A DNA stretch of 16,061 nucleotides from an uncultured Bacilli bacterium (GCA_947632255.1 CANROL010000010.1:1-16061), one strand, 5' to 3'; shown: positions 1-7,656, numbered from the stretch's first letter. The notes: generated by a model from the letters alone, not told the origin. Program-made: numbers and translations.

Positions 1-1
1 G

Positions 2-274
2 GTTGATGATTATGCTTCTAAATTATTAATTGATTTAACCGAGGAAGAAAATAAAATGGTTTTAGATGAATTTGAAGCTATTGATAAAACTATTTCTTTA
101 ATTAATAAAATACCTAATTTAAAAGAAGTTGAGGCTATGACGCATGCTCTTGATGATTTTACTTATGAATTAAGAGAAGATATTGCCGAAGCTTCAATTC
201 CTATTAATGATGCCTTACGTAATGCGGGCAAAATTGAAGGAAGAGAAATTGAAGTTCCAAAGGTGGTGGAATAA
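2..274 (+). CDS. gatC: Glu-tRNA(Gln)/Asp-tRNA(Asn) amidotransferase subunit C, 5' partial
   Basis: Small subunit of the GatCAB amidotransferase, which converts Glu-tRNA(Gln) (and, in some bacteria, Asp-tRNA(Asn)) to the amidated form in the cytoplasm. The reading frame is open from base 2, and 90 residues are visible before TAA. GatC is usually about 95-100 residues, so only a few N-terminal residues should lie outside the window. The ATG at 56 is internal: the codons before it encode an ASKLLIDLTEEE-like stretch that matches the usual GatC N-terminal helix (family LARLxLxxEE). The C-terminal part carries the typical LREDxA-like segment. The stop codon shares one base with the gatA start (TAATG), and the final codons contain the AGGTGG ribosome site for gatA. 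The call rests mainly on this order and on the family pattern. Confidence 0.93.
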   Translation, partial: VDDYASKLLIDLTEEENKMVLDEFEAIDKTISLINKIPNLKEVEAMTHALDDFTYELREDIAEASIPINDALRNAGKIEGREIEVPKVVE

Positions 275-1728
275 TGTTAGAAAAAAGTCTTAAAGAAATT
301 CATGAAGCTTTATTAAAAAAAGAAATTACGAGTGCCGAACTTATTAAAGAAAGTTTAAATAAATCCCATGAAATTCAAGCAAAATATAATGCTTTTGTAA
401 CTATTTTAGATAATGCTAAACCAACTGATGTAACAGGTGAAATAGTATCTGGTATTCCTTTTGGAGTTAAAGATAATTATTCCACAAAAGATGTCTTATC
501 AACGGGTTCTTCTAATACTTTAAAAAATTATGTTCCTTTCTTTAATGCAACAGTTGTTGAAAATTTATTTAATAAAGGAGCCATCATGGTTAATAAAACT
601 GTCATGGATGAATTTGGTATGGGTGGAACTGGGACAACTGGTCATACAGGGAAAGTTTTAAACCCATGGGATAAAAAAAGAATGTGTGCGGGATCTTCTG
701 CGGGTTCTGCTTGTGCTGTTGCAAGTGGCGTTTATCCTTATGCCTTAGGAAGTGATACAGGTGACTCTATCAGAAAACCGGCAGCCTTCTGTGGGATAGT
801 AGGTTATAAACCTACCTATGGCTTATTATCAAGATATGGTTTATTTCCATTTGCTAGTAGCCTCGACCACTGTGGGGTTTTAACTAGATCAGTTGAAGAT
901 GCAGCGATAGTTGTTGATGCCGTGAAAGGAAAAGATCCTAAAGATATGACTTCTTGGGATTCTAAAAACATTAATTTAACTGCAAGTCTTGATAATGATA
1001 TTAAAGGGAAAAAATTATTTTATATTAAAGAAATCGTTGATATAGAAAATTATCCCCATGCCAGTGCCGAATTAAAAGAACATTTAGCTAATTTTCAAGA
1101 AAAAATTGCTTTATTTAGAAAAAATGGCCTTATTATTGAAGAAGTAAGTATAAATAAAGATTTACTTAATGCCATTCCCGCGGTATATGTTGTTTTATCT
1201 TGTGCTGAAGCTACTAGTAATATGTCTAACTTAACTGGGATTATCTTTGGCCCTAGAAGTAATAAAACTAATATTAATGAAATGATAAGAGATCATCGAA
1301 CTTTAGGCTTTTCACCTTTAATTAAAAGAAGATTTGTTATCGGTTCTTATGTATTACAAAAAGAAAATCAAGAAAGATACTTTAAAAATGCTCAAAGAGT
1401 AAGAAGATTAATCGTTGATGAAATGAAAAAATTATTTAAAGAATATGATGGTCTTATCTTACCCGTTTCCAGTGGTCCTGCGAAGTTATTAGAACAAAAT
1501 GATGATGTCATAGATGAAAATACTAATGTTTTAGAAGAACATTTACAAATTGGCAATTTTGGTGGTTTTCCTTCTATTACAATACCCGATGGTTTTGTAA
1601 ATAATTTACCAGTAGGTTTAAATATAACCGGCAATTGTTATGAAGATGCCAAAGTTTTAAATATAGCTTATAAATTAGAAGAATTGATGCCTTATAAAAA
1701 TCAAATTGCTAGGGAGGTTGAAAAATGA
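274..1728 (+). CDS. gatA: Glu-tRNA(Gln)/Asp-tRNA(Asn) amidotransferase subunit A
   Basis: Amidase subunit of GatCAB. It hydrolyses glutamine, and the released ammonia is channelled to GatB. At 484 residues it has normal family length. The amidase-signature catalytic triad is in place by family spacing: Lys66 (GVKDN), Ser141 within CAGSSAGSA and Ser165 in the DTGDSIRKPAAF segment; each is offset by 13 from the S. aureus numbering 79/154/178. The motif KPTYGLLSRYGLFPFASSLDH follows. An oddity is Asp164 where most GatA proteins have Gly (DTGGSIR). I recall the same DTGDS form from mycoplasma GatA, so it is probably lineage-specific rather than a defect. The start overlaps the gatC stop by one base and the stop overlaps the gatB start by four (ATGA), indicating translational coupling in one operon. 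Confidence 0.97.
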   Translation: MLEKSLKEIHEALLKKEITSAELIKESLNKSHEIQAKYNAFVTILDNAKPTDVTGEIVSGIPFGVKDNYSTKDVLSTGSSNTLKNYVPFFNATVVENLFNKGAIMVNKTVMDEFGMGGTGTTGHTGKVLNPWDKKRMCAGSSAGSACAVASGVYPYALGSDTGDSIRKPAAFCGIVGYKPTYGLLSRYGLFPFASSLDHCGVLTRSVEDAAIVVDAVKGKDPKDMTSWDSKNINLTASLDNDIKGKKLFYIKEIVDIENYPHASAELKEHLANFQEKIALFRKNGLIIEEVSINKDLLNAIPAVYVVLSCAEATSNMSNLTGIIFGPRSNKTNINEMIRDHRTLGFSPLIKRRFVIGSYVLQKENQERYFKNAQRVRRLIVDEMKKLFKEYDGLILPVSSGPAKLLEQNDDVIDENTNVLEEHLQIGNFGGFPSITIPDGFVNNLPVGLNITGNCYEDAKVLNIAYKLEELMPYKNQIAREVEK

Positions 1729-3155
1729 AAAAACAAATAGCCATTATTGGTTTAGAAATGCACTGTGAATTAAAAAGTAATTCTAAAGTCTTTTCCCCAG
1801 CATGTAATAATTATGCAGAAGTACCTAATTCAAATATAGCTCCCCTTGATATGGCATTTCCTGGAACACTACCTACCGTAAATAAAAAATCAGTCGCGGA
1901 TGCCTTAAAAATGAGTATTGCTCTTAACTGTGAACAACCTGACTATTTAATCTTTGATCGTAAAAATTATTATTATCCTGATTTACCTAAAGGTTATCAA
2001 ATAACTCAAATGGCGAGTCCTATTGGCATAAAAGGAAAAATCGAAATTGAAGTAAATGATAAATTAGTACCAGTTTATATTCATGATATTCATCTAGAAG
2101 AAGATAGTGCTAGTCTTGATCATTATTTTGATACTTCAACAATTGATTATAATCGTTCAGGTGTTCCTTTATTAGAATTAGTTACCGAACCTTGTTTACA
2201 TAGTGCTGAAGAAGCCGTTGCTTTTCTAGAGTATATGCGAGATGTTTATAAATATTGTGATGTATCAGAAGCAGATACTAAAAAAGGACAAATAAGATGT
2301 GATGTTAATGTCTCAATCATGGATGAAGATGCAACTACTTTAGGAACAAGAGTAGAAATTAAAAATGTTAATTCATTTAAAGGTGTATATGATACCATTA
2401 ATTATGAAATAAAAAGACAAACTGAATTAAAAGAAGCTGGAAGATATAATGAAGTAGAACAAGAAACTAGACGTTGGGATGAAGAATCTATGACTACTAT
2501 TCATATGCGTAGTAAAGTAGATGCCATTGATTATAAATATTTTGTTGAACCAAATATTCCTAAATTTAAAATAACCCCAGAATGGTTAGAATCTTTAAAA
2601 AAAGAAATACCAAGATTACATTTAGAAAGAAAATATGATTACATTAATAATTATGGTTTAAGTTCTTATGATGCAGGAGTCTTAGTAAAAGAAAAAGCTA
2701 TTTCTGATTACTTTGAAGAATGCTTAAAAATAGGCATAGATGCTAAAACTGCTTGCAATTGGATAACTACTCAAATATTAGGTTATTTAAATAAAGAAAA
2801 TAAAACTATTAATGAATTTAATTTTACACCAAACAAATTAAAAGAATTAACAGATTTAATTAAAAATAATACCATAAGTTCTAAACAAGCTAAAGATATA
2901 TTTAATGAAGTTGTTATAAATAATAAAGAAATAAAAGATTTTATTAATAATGATAATGCGCAAGTAAATGATCGTGATGCTTTAATACAAATAATTGATG
3001 AAATAATAAATAATAGTCCTAATCAAGTAGAGGCTTATCAAAATGGTAAAACTAATTTATTTGATTATTTTGTAGGTCAAGTTATGAAAAATACTAAAGG
3101 TAAAGCTAATCCAGTTTTAACTAAAGAAATATTAAATGAAAAATTAGGCAAATAA
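1725..3155 (+). CDS. gatB: Glu-tRNA(Gln)/Asp-tRNA(Asn) amidotransferase subunit B
   Basis: tRNA-binding and kinase subunit of GatCAB. It phosphorylates the misattached Glu (or Asp) with ATP and then amidates it with ammonia from GatA. Family motifs in order: IIGLEMHCELK (8-18), FPGTLPTVNKK (45-55), DRKNYYYPDLPKGYQITQ (78-95), HLEEDSASL (123-131), NRSGVPLLELVTEP (143-156), and an IRCDVNVSI segment. Residues from about 325 form the helical YqeY-like tail domain that contacts tRNA. The length of 476 residues is normal. It starts on the ATGA overlap with gatA and is preceded by a strong AGGGAGG ribosome site near 1711. No terminator follows: the -35 box of the next promoter begins two bases after the stop codon. 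Confidence 0.97.
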   Translation: MKKQIAIIGLEMHCELKSNSKVFSPACNNYAEVPNSNIAPLDMAFPGTLPTVNKKSVADALKMSIALNCEQPDYLIFDRKNYYYPDLPKGYQITQMASPIGIKGKIEIEVNDKLVPVYIHDIHLEEDSASLDHYFDTSTIDYNRSGVPLLELVTEPCLHSAEEAVAFLEYMRDVYKYCDVSEADTKKGQIRCDVNVSIMDEDATTLGTRVEIKNVNSFKGVYDTINYEIKRQTELKEAGRYNEVEQETRRWDEESMTTIHMRSKVDAIDYKYFVEPNIPKFKITPEWLESLKKEIPRLHLERKYDYINNYGLSSYDAGVLVKEKAISDYFEECLKIGIDAKTACNWITTQILGYLNKENKTINEFNFTPNKLKELTDLIKNNTISSKQAKDIFNEVVINNKEIKDFINNDNAQVNDRDALIQIIDEIINNSPNQVEAYQNGKTNLFDYFVGQVMKNTKGKANPVLTKEILNEKLGK

Positions 3156-3156
3156 T

Positions 3157-3185
3157 TTGACATTAACTTAAATTTAGCATATAAT
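3157..3185 (+). promoter_or_regulatory. Perfect consensus sigma70/SigA promoter for the structured RNA
   Basis: TTGACA at 3157-3162 and TATAAT at 3180-3185 with a 17-bp spacer: both hexamers and the spacing match the consensus exactly. Predicted transcription starts at about 3192. The -35 box begins two bases after the gatB stop codon. Such a strong promoter in front of a non-coding stretch with its own terminator is what one expects of an abundant RNA gene. Confidence 0.9.
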
Positions 3186-3191
3186 GTTATT

Positions 3192-3334
3192 GATGGATGA
3201 GATAAAATGCTCATTCGTTGGTAGATAATATTTATATTGTTTATCACGAGTCCCTTACTACATGCTAGTAAGTAGGCCTCGACGCCGTGTTAGCGCCATG
3301 CGCTGCTTAAAATACAACCAATGGTTGTTTTTTT
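3192..3334 (+). ncRNA. Unassigned structured RNA (about 143 nt)
   Basis: The transcript is bounded by the perfect promoter (start about 3192) and the terminator ending at 3334. It is clearly richer in GC than the flanks. Helices visible by hand: GGATGAG 3195-3201 with CTCATTC 3210-3216 (7 bp, 8-nt loop); a 13-bp imperfect hairpin 3247-3281 built from CGAG/CTCG, CC/GG and CTTACTA/TAGTAAG around the loop CATGC; and AGCGC/GCGCT (3292-3296/3300-3304) around a CAT loop. I find no SRP-RNA core, tmRNA tag or resume region, RNase P core, T-box AGGGTGG or familiar riboswitch core. An 11-codon ATG frame (3193-3228) exists but has no ribosome site. It could be a trans-acting sRNA, a divergent 6S-like RNA, or an attenuator for the gene at 3469. 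The RNA gene itself is well supported; its role is unknown. Confidence 0.75.
3314..3334 (+). terminator. Rho-independent terminator of the structured RNA
   Basis: ACAACC (3314-3319) pairs with GGTTGT (3323-3328) around the loop AAT and is followed by seven T residues (3328-3334). Its 5' arm can alternatively pair with the 5' part of the same transcript (3212-3223). Confidence 0.85.
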
Positions 3335-3378
3335 AATTAAAATAAATTTGCAATTTTATAATACAAATTATAAGAATT

Positions 3379-3408
3379 TTAATATTTTATTTGGCATTAA
3401 AATATTAA
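3379..3408. repeat. 11-bp perfect inverted repeat upstream of the gene at 3469
   Basis: TTAATATTTTA (3379-3389) and TAAAATATTAA (3398-3408) are exact reverse complements separated by 8 bp. No T-run follows on the plus strand, so it is not an ordinary terminator for that strand. It lies just upstream of the candidate -35 box at 3415, where an operator would be plausible. All-A/T dyads do arise by chance in DNA this AT-rich. Confidence 0.5.
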
Positions 3409-3414
3409 GTCAAT

Positions 3415-3443
3415 TTGTGTTTTATTATTTTTAGTGATAAAAT
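3415..3443 (+). promoter_or_regulatory. Candidate promoter for the gene at 3469
   Basis: TTGTGT (3415-3420), a 17-bp spacer and TAAAAT (3438-3443), giving a predicted start near 3450, just ahead of the GGAG ribosome site at 3458-3461. The -35 match is partial and the -10 has one mismatch. Confidence 0.5.
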
Positions 3444-3468
3444 ATATTTAGAAAAAAGGAGTAAAAAA

Positions 3469-4485
3469 ATGTCTAAAAAAAATATAATAATAATTATTTT
3501 AAGTTTATTATTAGCTATCAGTATTGGGGTAATTATCTATTTAGTAGTAAATAGCAAAGAAACTTCCATTGAAGAAGTTACCGGAAAAGTAATTGCAACA
3601 GATTCTAAATATGTTATTATAACGACAGATACTGAAGATTATATAGTATCTAATATTAAAGGAACTTATGATCTTGGAGATATCGTAAAATTTAGTTATG
3701 AAAATGATTCTGTAAAAGATATTAGTCCCAAACCTATTAAAGCTGTAGATGAAGAATTAATTACAAAATATAATTTAGAAGATAATAATACAGAAACAAA
3801 AGAAGATACCAATATTGACAATACTGTTGAACCAAGTGAAAATAACAAGCCTAACAATGAAGATAATAAAACAGAACAAGAAGCAAATCCTAATCATGAA
3901 TTACCTAATACCAATCCTAAACCCAACACAGAAGTTGTAAAACCAAATAATAATCCTCAAAATAATACTCCTAGTACCGAACAAAATAACACTAACCCCG
4001 ATACTCAATCTAACGCGGATACGGTAGTTATGAATTATGTTAATGATTATAAAAAAGAATTTGACTCTGGTAATATTACTGATAGTCTTAAAACTGGTTT
4101 TGTAACTGTAATAGATTTTATTTTTTATAAAGGAACTATAAAAGGTTATTACTTTAATGATTTAACTGAAGCTGTAAAACTAAAAGTTTTATCTATAGCG
4201 TTGTATTTTGATGCTAAAATTGAAAAATATTTTCCTGGCTATAAAGAAACAATAAGTAATGCAGCCAATAAAGTATATACCACCGTTAAAGCTAAAATAA
4301 TTGAAGCTTATTTAAATATAACTACTAAAGTATGTACTAATAATCCAGATTTATGTTTAACTGCCAAAGAAGATTTTCAAAGTTTAAAAACTAACTTTGG
4401 TCTTACTTGGGATTTATTAAAAGATATTGCCGGGGATGGCTTAACTAATTTAAAAAATTGGTATGAAATATGGCGTGAATCCTAA
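3469..4485 (+). CDS. Membrane-anchored protein with Asn/Pro/Thr-rich linker
   Basis: Family not recognised. The start is placed at the ATG at 3469 (338 residues) because AAAAAAGGAG sits 7 bases upstream; a longer frame from TTG at 3415 would run through the candidate promoter. Residues 5-27 form one hydrophobic helix after a short Lys-rich start, so the rest is probably outside the cell. Residues 31-95 look like a small beta domain (EEVTGKVIATDSKYVIITT), possibly a beta-barrel. Residues 103-184 are a low-complexity linker of Asn, Pro, Thr and Glu. Residues 185-338 are predicted helical, contain an FPGYKETIS segment and two Cys (289, 296), and end in WYEIWRES. The architecture of anchor, small domain, flexible wall-spanning linker and helical head suggests a surface or cell-envelope role, which is inference. 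Confidence 0.85.
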   Translation: MSKKNIIIIILSLLLAISIGVIIYLVVNSKETSIEEVTGKVIATDSKYVIITTDTEDYIVSNIKGTYDLGDIVKFSYENDSVKDISPKPIKAVDEELITKYNLEDNNTETKEDTNIDNTVEPSENNKPNNEDNKTEQEANPNHELPNTNPKPNTEVVKPNNNPQNNTPSTEQNNTNPDTQSNADTVVMNYVNDYKKEFDSGNITDSLKTGFVTVIDFIFYKGTIKGYYFNDLTEAVKLKVLSIALYFDAKIEKYFPGYKETISNAANKVYTTVKAKIIEAYLNITTKVCTNNPDLCLTAKEDFQSLKTNFGLTWDLLKDIAGDGLTNLKNWYEIWRES

Positions 4486-4495
4486 TTTTTAACTC

Positions 4496-4524
4496 TTGCA
4501 CTCTAACTAAATAAAAGGTATAAT
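4496..4524 (+). promoter_or_regulatory. Promoter of the 4541-recD2 operon
   Basis: TTGCAC (4496-4501), a 17-bp spacer and TATAAT (4519-4524). The predicted start is around 4531, which coincides with the GGTGA ribosome site at 4531-4535. This placement excludes the upstream ATG at 4529 as the main start of the following gene. Confidence 0.8.
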
Positions 4525-4540
4525 TAACATGGTGAACAAA

Positions 4541-5200
4541 ATGGAAAAGTATTACATACCCAATGCTGATATTAATGAATTAATTAAAATGAGTACCAAA
4601 CTTGAATCAGGAAAAGAATTTAGAGCAAATCTCGATCTTGATCCCCAAGATAAAGTTATTGCAACTTATATAACTAAAGTCGTAGATAATACTCCTTTAA
4701 TAGATGTTAATAAAGTTCGTCTTCGTCGGGCTGAATTTAATGGCACAATTTCTGGTTTTGGTACCACAAGCAATTTTCAAGGTCAAATATATGTTGATTC
4801 ATTTAAAGACAAAAAACATTTTCAATTAAAAAGAAATATTGTCCAATTTTTAAATAATATAGCTAGAAATTATCATTTACATCAATTTAATCAAGGTAAA
4901 GTCATATATGAAGCTGATAATTTAGGTCGTGTATATATATATGGTGAACAAAATAAAAAATATTATTTATCATCTTCTTTAAAACTATGTCGTGATGAAT
5001 TAGGTCGTACTTATGAATTAATCAGGGTTGATGGTAGCATATACATTGAAGAACTACCCGATTATAATGGCTATTTTGATTATTATTACTTAACTATTAA
5101 TGATGCTAAAAATGCTCAAAAAGAAGCAAATTCTAAGCCAATTTTAGCTTCTAAAGTAATAGATATTCGCCCTTATATAAAAAGGAATCCCAAGCTATGA
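4541..5200 (+). CDS. Hypothetical protein coupled to RecD2
   Basis: Family not recognised; 219 residues from the ATG at 4541. I chose this start because GGTGA lies 5 bases upstream and the promoter places the transcript start near 4531; a longer version from 4529 would add four residues but begin at or before the transcript end. The protein has no obvious membrane segment or signal peptide and is rich in Tyr, Asn, Lys and Asp. Several stretches (KVIYEADNLGRVYIYGEQ, KKYYLSSSLKLCRDELGRTYELIRVDG) look like beta strands. A repeated (E/D)xLGR(V/T)Y pattern occurs twice (ADNLGRVYIY and RDELGRTYEL), possibly an internal duplication. Its stop overlaps the recD2 start as ATGA, so the two are translated together. 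A DNA-repair link is only guilt by association. Confidence 0.85.
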   Translation: MEKYYIPNADINELIKMSTKLESGKEFRANLDLDPQDKVIATYITKVVDNTPLIDVNKVRLRRAEFNGTISGFGTTSNFQGQIYVDSFKDKKHFQLKRNIVQFLNNIARNYHLHQFNQGKVIYEADNLGRVYIYGEQNKKYYLSSSLKLCRDELGRTYELIRVDGSIYIEELPDYNGYFDYYYLTINDAKNAQKEANSKPILASKVIDIRPYIKRNPKL

Positions 5201-7398
5201 ACTACATTAAAGGCAAATTTCGTAATATCATTTATCAAAATAAAGAAAATGGTTATACTGTTGCGATATTTCGTATCAAAGAAACTAATGATATTGCATT
5301 ACAAAACTATCTTAATAAAACTGTCACTATCACTGGTGTATTTTTAGATATTAATGATAATTTAAATTATATTTTAAAAGGGGAGTATATTAAACATGAA
5401 CGTTTTGGTTACCAATATAAAGTTGAATCTTATGAAAAAGAAGAATTAAAAACTGAAGATTCTCTAATTGAATATTTATCTAGTCCCTTAATAAAAGGCT
5501 GTGGGAAAACAACTGCCGAAAAAATCGTTAAAGCTCTAGGAATAGATGCCATAAAATTAATTAAAGAAGATTATCAAGTATTATTAAACATTGGGGGATT
5601 AAATGAAGCTAAAGCTAAGACTATTCAAGCTTCTTTATTAGAAAATTCGGATTCTGATGATACCTTAATAAAACTAAAAGATTTAGGTTTTTCCATAAGT
5701 GAAGCTACCAAAATATATAAAAAATATCAAGAAAAAACTAAATATATTATTGAATGTGATTTATATGCTTTAAATGAAATAATAGATTTTAATAAATTAG
5801 ATAATATTTTTTTAAAAAATCATGATTCCAATGATGATATTCGCTTAAAAGCTTGTATAATTGAAGCTATGAAAAGATTAAGTTTTACTAATGGTGATAC
5901 TTATTATTATGAAGAAGAAATTACGTCTCTTTTAAAAACTGATTTTACCATCATAATTGATGATATTAAATTAGCCGAAATATTTTATACTTTAGAAGAA
6001 GAAAATAAAATTGTCATTCAAGATAATCTATATTATTTAACAGAATATTATGAAGCTGAAAGTAATATAGTAGAAGATTTATATTTATTAAGTAATAACA
6101 ATATTAATCCTCTTCTTAATTTTGAAGAAGAAATCATGACTTTTTCTAAAAATCTTAATATTAATTATAATAATGATCAAAAAAATGCCATAAAAAAAGC
6201 TTTAGAAAATAAAGTTACAATAATATCAGGTGGTCCTGGAACCGGTAAAACCACAATTATAAATGCCATTGTAAGTATGTATATCAAAATGCATCATTAT
6301 ACTTCATTAGAGTCATTAGCTCATATTGCTCTTTTAGCTCCAACTGGTCGAGCTAGTAAAAAAATGAGTCTGGCAACAGGTATGAAAGCTCAAACCATCC
6401 ATCGTTATTTAAAATGGAATAAAGATAGTGATACCTTTGCTATCAACGAATATAATAAAGCTCCTGAAGATCTTATTATTGTTGATGAAATGAGTATGAT
6501 AGATATTAATTTATTTAGTGCTTTATTAAAAGGTATTAAAAGTAATGTGCAACTAATCATGGTGGGGGATGTCTTTCAATTACCATCTGTAGGTCCAGGT
6601 TTAGTTTTAAATGATTTAATTGAAAGTAATTTATTTACTTTTTGTCCTTTAGAACAAATATATCGTCAAAGTGCTAATTCTTACATTCCTTATTTAGCAT
6701 TAGAAATTAAAAATAAAGATTTAGCACCCGATTTTACTATCCAAAAAGATGATTATAATTTTTTAAATGTTGATGCTCAAAATATTAAACCGATGATTAA
6801 AAAAATATGTTTAATGAGTAAAGAAAAAGGTTTAAATGAAAATGATATTCAAGTTCTAGCTCCAATGTATAAAGGTGAAAATGGTATTGATAATTTAAAT
6901 ATCTTACTGCAAGAATTATTTAATCCACCAATTCCAACCAAAAAAGAATTAAAAATTGGAGAAGTAACTTACAGAGAACATGATAAAGTTTTACAACTCC
7001 AAAATAATCCTGATTGTAATGTCTTTAATGGTGACATTGGTTATATTGAAAAAATAACTACAATTGATGGTAAAAAACAAATAATTATTGATTTTGAAGG
7101 CAATAAAGTTGAATATAAATTAGAAGATATGCATGAAATAAAACATGCCTACGCGATAACTATTCATAAAAGTCAAGGTAGTGAATTTCCTCATGTTATC
7201 TTACCAATTACGAAAAGTTATTATCGCATGCTTTACAATAAATTAATTTATACAGGTGTTTCTCGAGCTAAAAAAAGTTTAGTTATATGTGGTGATGCCC
7301 AAAGTTTCATCATGGCCGTCAATAATGATTATGCTAGTACTCGTAAAACAATGTTAAAAGAAAGATTAATGCATAAATTTTTAACTCCTAGTTCATAA
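5197..7398 (+). CDS. recD2: RecD2-type 5'-3' DNA helicase (SF1B)
   Basis: ATP-dependent 5'-3' helicase of the RecD2/TraA-like group, found without RecBC in Bacillota and linked to DNA repair and replication-fork processing. At 733 residues it has normal length. Domains: an N-terminal OB-like segment (1-80, beginning KGKFRNIIYQNKENGYTVA), helix-hairpin-helix repeats (about 95-200), then the helicase core. Motifs: Walker A GGPGTGKT (345-352, Lys351), APTGRASKKM (381-390), motif II DEMS (430-433), motif III GDVFQLPSVGPG (457-468), IYRQS (488-492), AITIHKSQGSE (653-663) and YTGVSRAKK (686-694). The start overlaps the previous stop by four bases. A small peptide gene with its own strong ribosome site follows 19 bases after the stop. 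Confidence 0.95.
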   Translation: MNYIKGKFRNIIYQNKENGYTVAIFRIKETNDIALQNYLNKTVTITGVFLDINDNLNYILKGEYIKHERFGYQYKVESYEKEELKTEDSLIEYLSSPLIKGCGKTTAEKIVKALGIDAIKLIKEDYQVLLNIGGLNEAKAKTIQASLLENSDSDDTLIKLKDLGFSISEATKIYKKYQEKTKYIIECDLYALNEIIDFNKLDNIFLKNHDSNDDIRLKACIIEAMKRLSFTNGDTYYYEEEITSLLKTDFTIIIDDIKLAEIFYTLEEENKIVIQDNLYYLTEYYEAESNIVEDLYLLSNNNINPLLNFEEEIMTFSKNLNINYNNDQKNAIKKALENKVTIISGGPGTGKTTIINAIVSMYIKMHHYTSLESLAHIALLAPTGRASKKMSLATGMKAQTIHRYLKWNKDSDTFAINEYNKAPEDLIIVDEMSMIDINLFSALLKGIKSNVQLIMVGDVFQLPSVGPGLVLNDLIESNLFTFCPLEQIYRQSANSYIPYLALEIKNKDLAPDFTIQKDDYNFLNVDAQNIKPMIKKICLMSKEKGLNENDIQVLAPMYKGENGIDNLNILLQELFNPPIPTKKELKIGEVTYREHDKVLQLQNNPDCNVFNGDIGYIEKITTIDGKKQIIIDFEGNKVEYKLEDMHEIKHAYAITIHKSQGSEFPHVILPITKSYYRMLYNKLIYTGVSRAKKSLVICGDAQSFIMAVNNDYASTRKTMLKERLMHKFLTPSS

Positions 7399-7417
7399 TA
7401 ATCATAAGAGGTGGAAA

Positions 7418-7573
7418 ATGAAAAAATTAATGACTTGTAGTTTGCTTGCTATGGCCGCCGGAGCCGGGATGATGGCTTATGCTTTAAACAATAAACAAAC
7501 CAAAAACAAAACTGCCAAACTTGTCAATAATGCCATGGATATAGCTAATAATAAATTAAATATGATGAAATAG
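7418..7573 (+). CDS. 51-residue membrane-anchored small protein
   Basis: A short frame of 51 codons: MKKLMTCSLLAMAAGAGMMA followed by a Lys/Asn-rich polar tail ending NKLNMMK. It is supported by a strong AGAGGTGG ribosome site (7407-7414) 3 bases before the ATG, by its place at the end of the recD2 operon, and by a terminator that starts inside its stop codon. Residues 4-23 are hydrophobic and rich in Ala, Gly and Met, consistent with one membrane helix, with the polar tail on one side. Small one-helix proteins of this style are common in Bacillota, but I cannot name a family. Cys7 falls in the hydrophobic stretch but without a clear lipobox, so a lipoprotein is unlikely. Confidence 0.75.
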   Translation: MKKLMTCSLLAMAAGAGMMAYALNNKQTKNKTAKLVNNAMDIANNKLNMMK

Positions 7574-7590
7574 AGAGTAATCTCTTTTTT
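7572..7590 (+). terminator. Rho-independent terminator after the recD2 operon
   Basis: AGAGA (7572-7576) pairs with TCTCT (7581-7585) around a GTAA tetraloop (GNRA type) and is followed by TTTTT to 7590. It begins within the stop codon of the 51-residue gene. Confidence 0.8.
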
Positions 7591-7627
7591 ATTGCCAAAA
7601 ATTAATTTAAAAAAAATCTATTTTATC

Positions 7628-7656
7628 TAGACAAACCCCCAAATAACTATTATAAT
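7628..7656 (+). promoter_or_regulatory. Promoter of lon
   Basis: TAGACA (7628-7633, one mismatch to TTGACA), a 17-bp spacer and TATAAT (7651-7656). The start is predicted near 7663, leaving a leader of about 29 nt. No CIRCE inverted repeat (TTAGCACTC type) and no CtsR heptad repeat was seen, so there is no sequence sign of those two heat-shock repressors. Confidence 0.75.

Noticed and set aside
1392..1634. 80-codon minus-strand frame inside gatA
   Set aside because: Lies wholly within gatA, which has clear family motifs; no promoter or ribosome site of its own.
1726..1728. Possibility of UGA=Trp (mycoplasma code)
   Set aside because: TGA ends gatA and the gene at 4541 at natural family or operon boundaries, and Trp codons seen are TGG.
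3193..3228. 11-codon leader peptide inside the structured RNA
   Set aside because: No ribosome site, starts at the predicted transcript end, and lacks a run of regulatory codons; mentioned only as a weak possibility.
3415..3468. TTG-initiated extension of the anchored protein
   Set aside because: It would run through the candidate promoter and past a strong ribosome site for the ATG at 3469.
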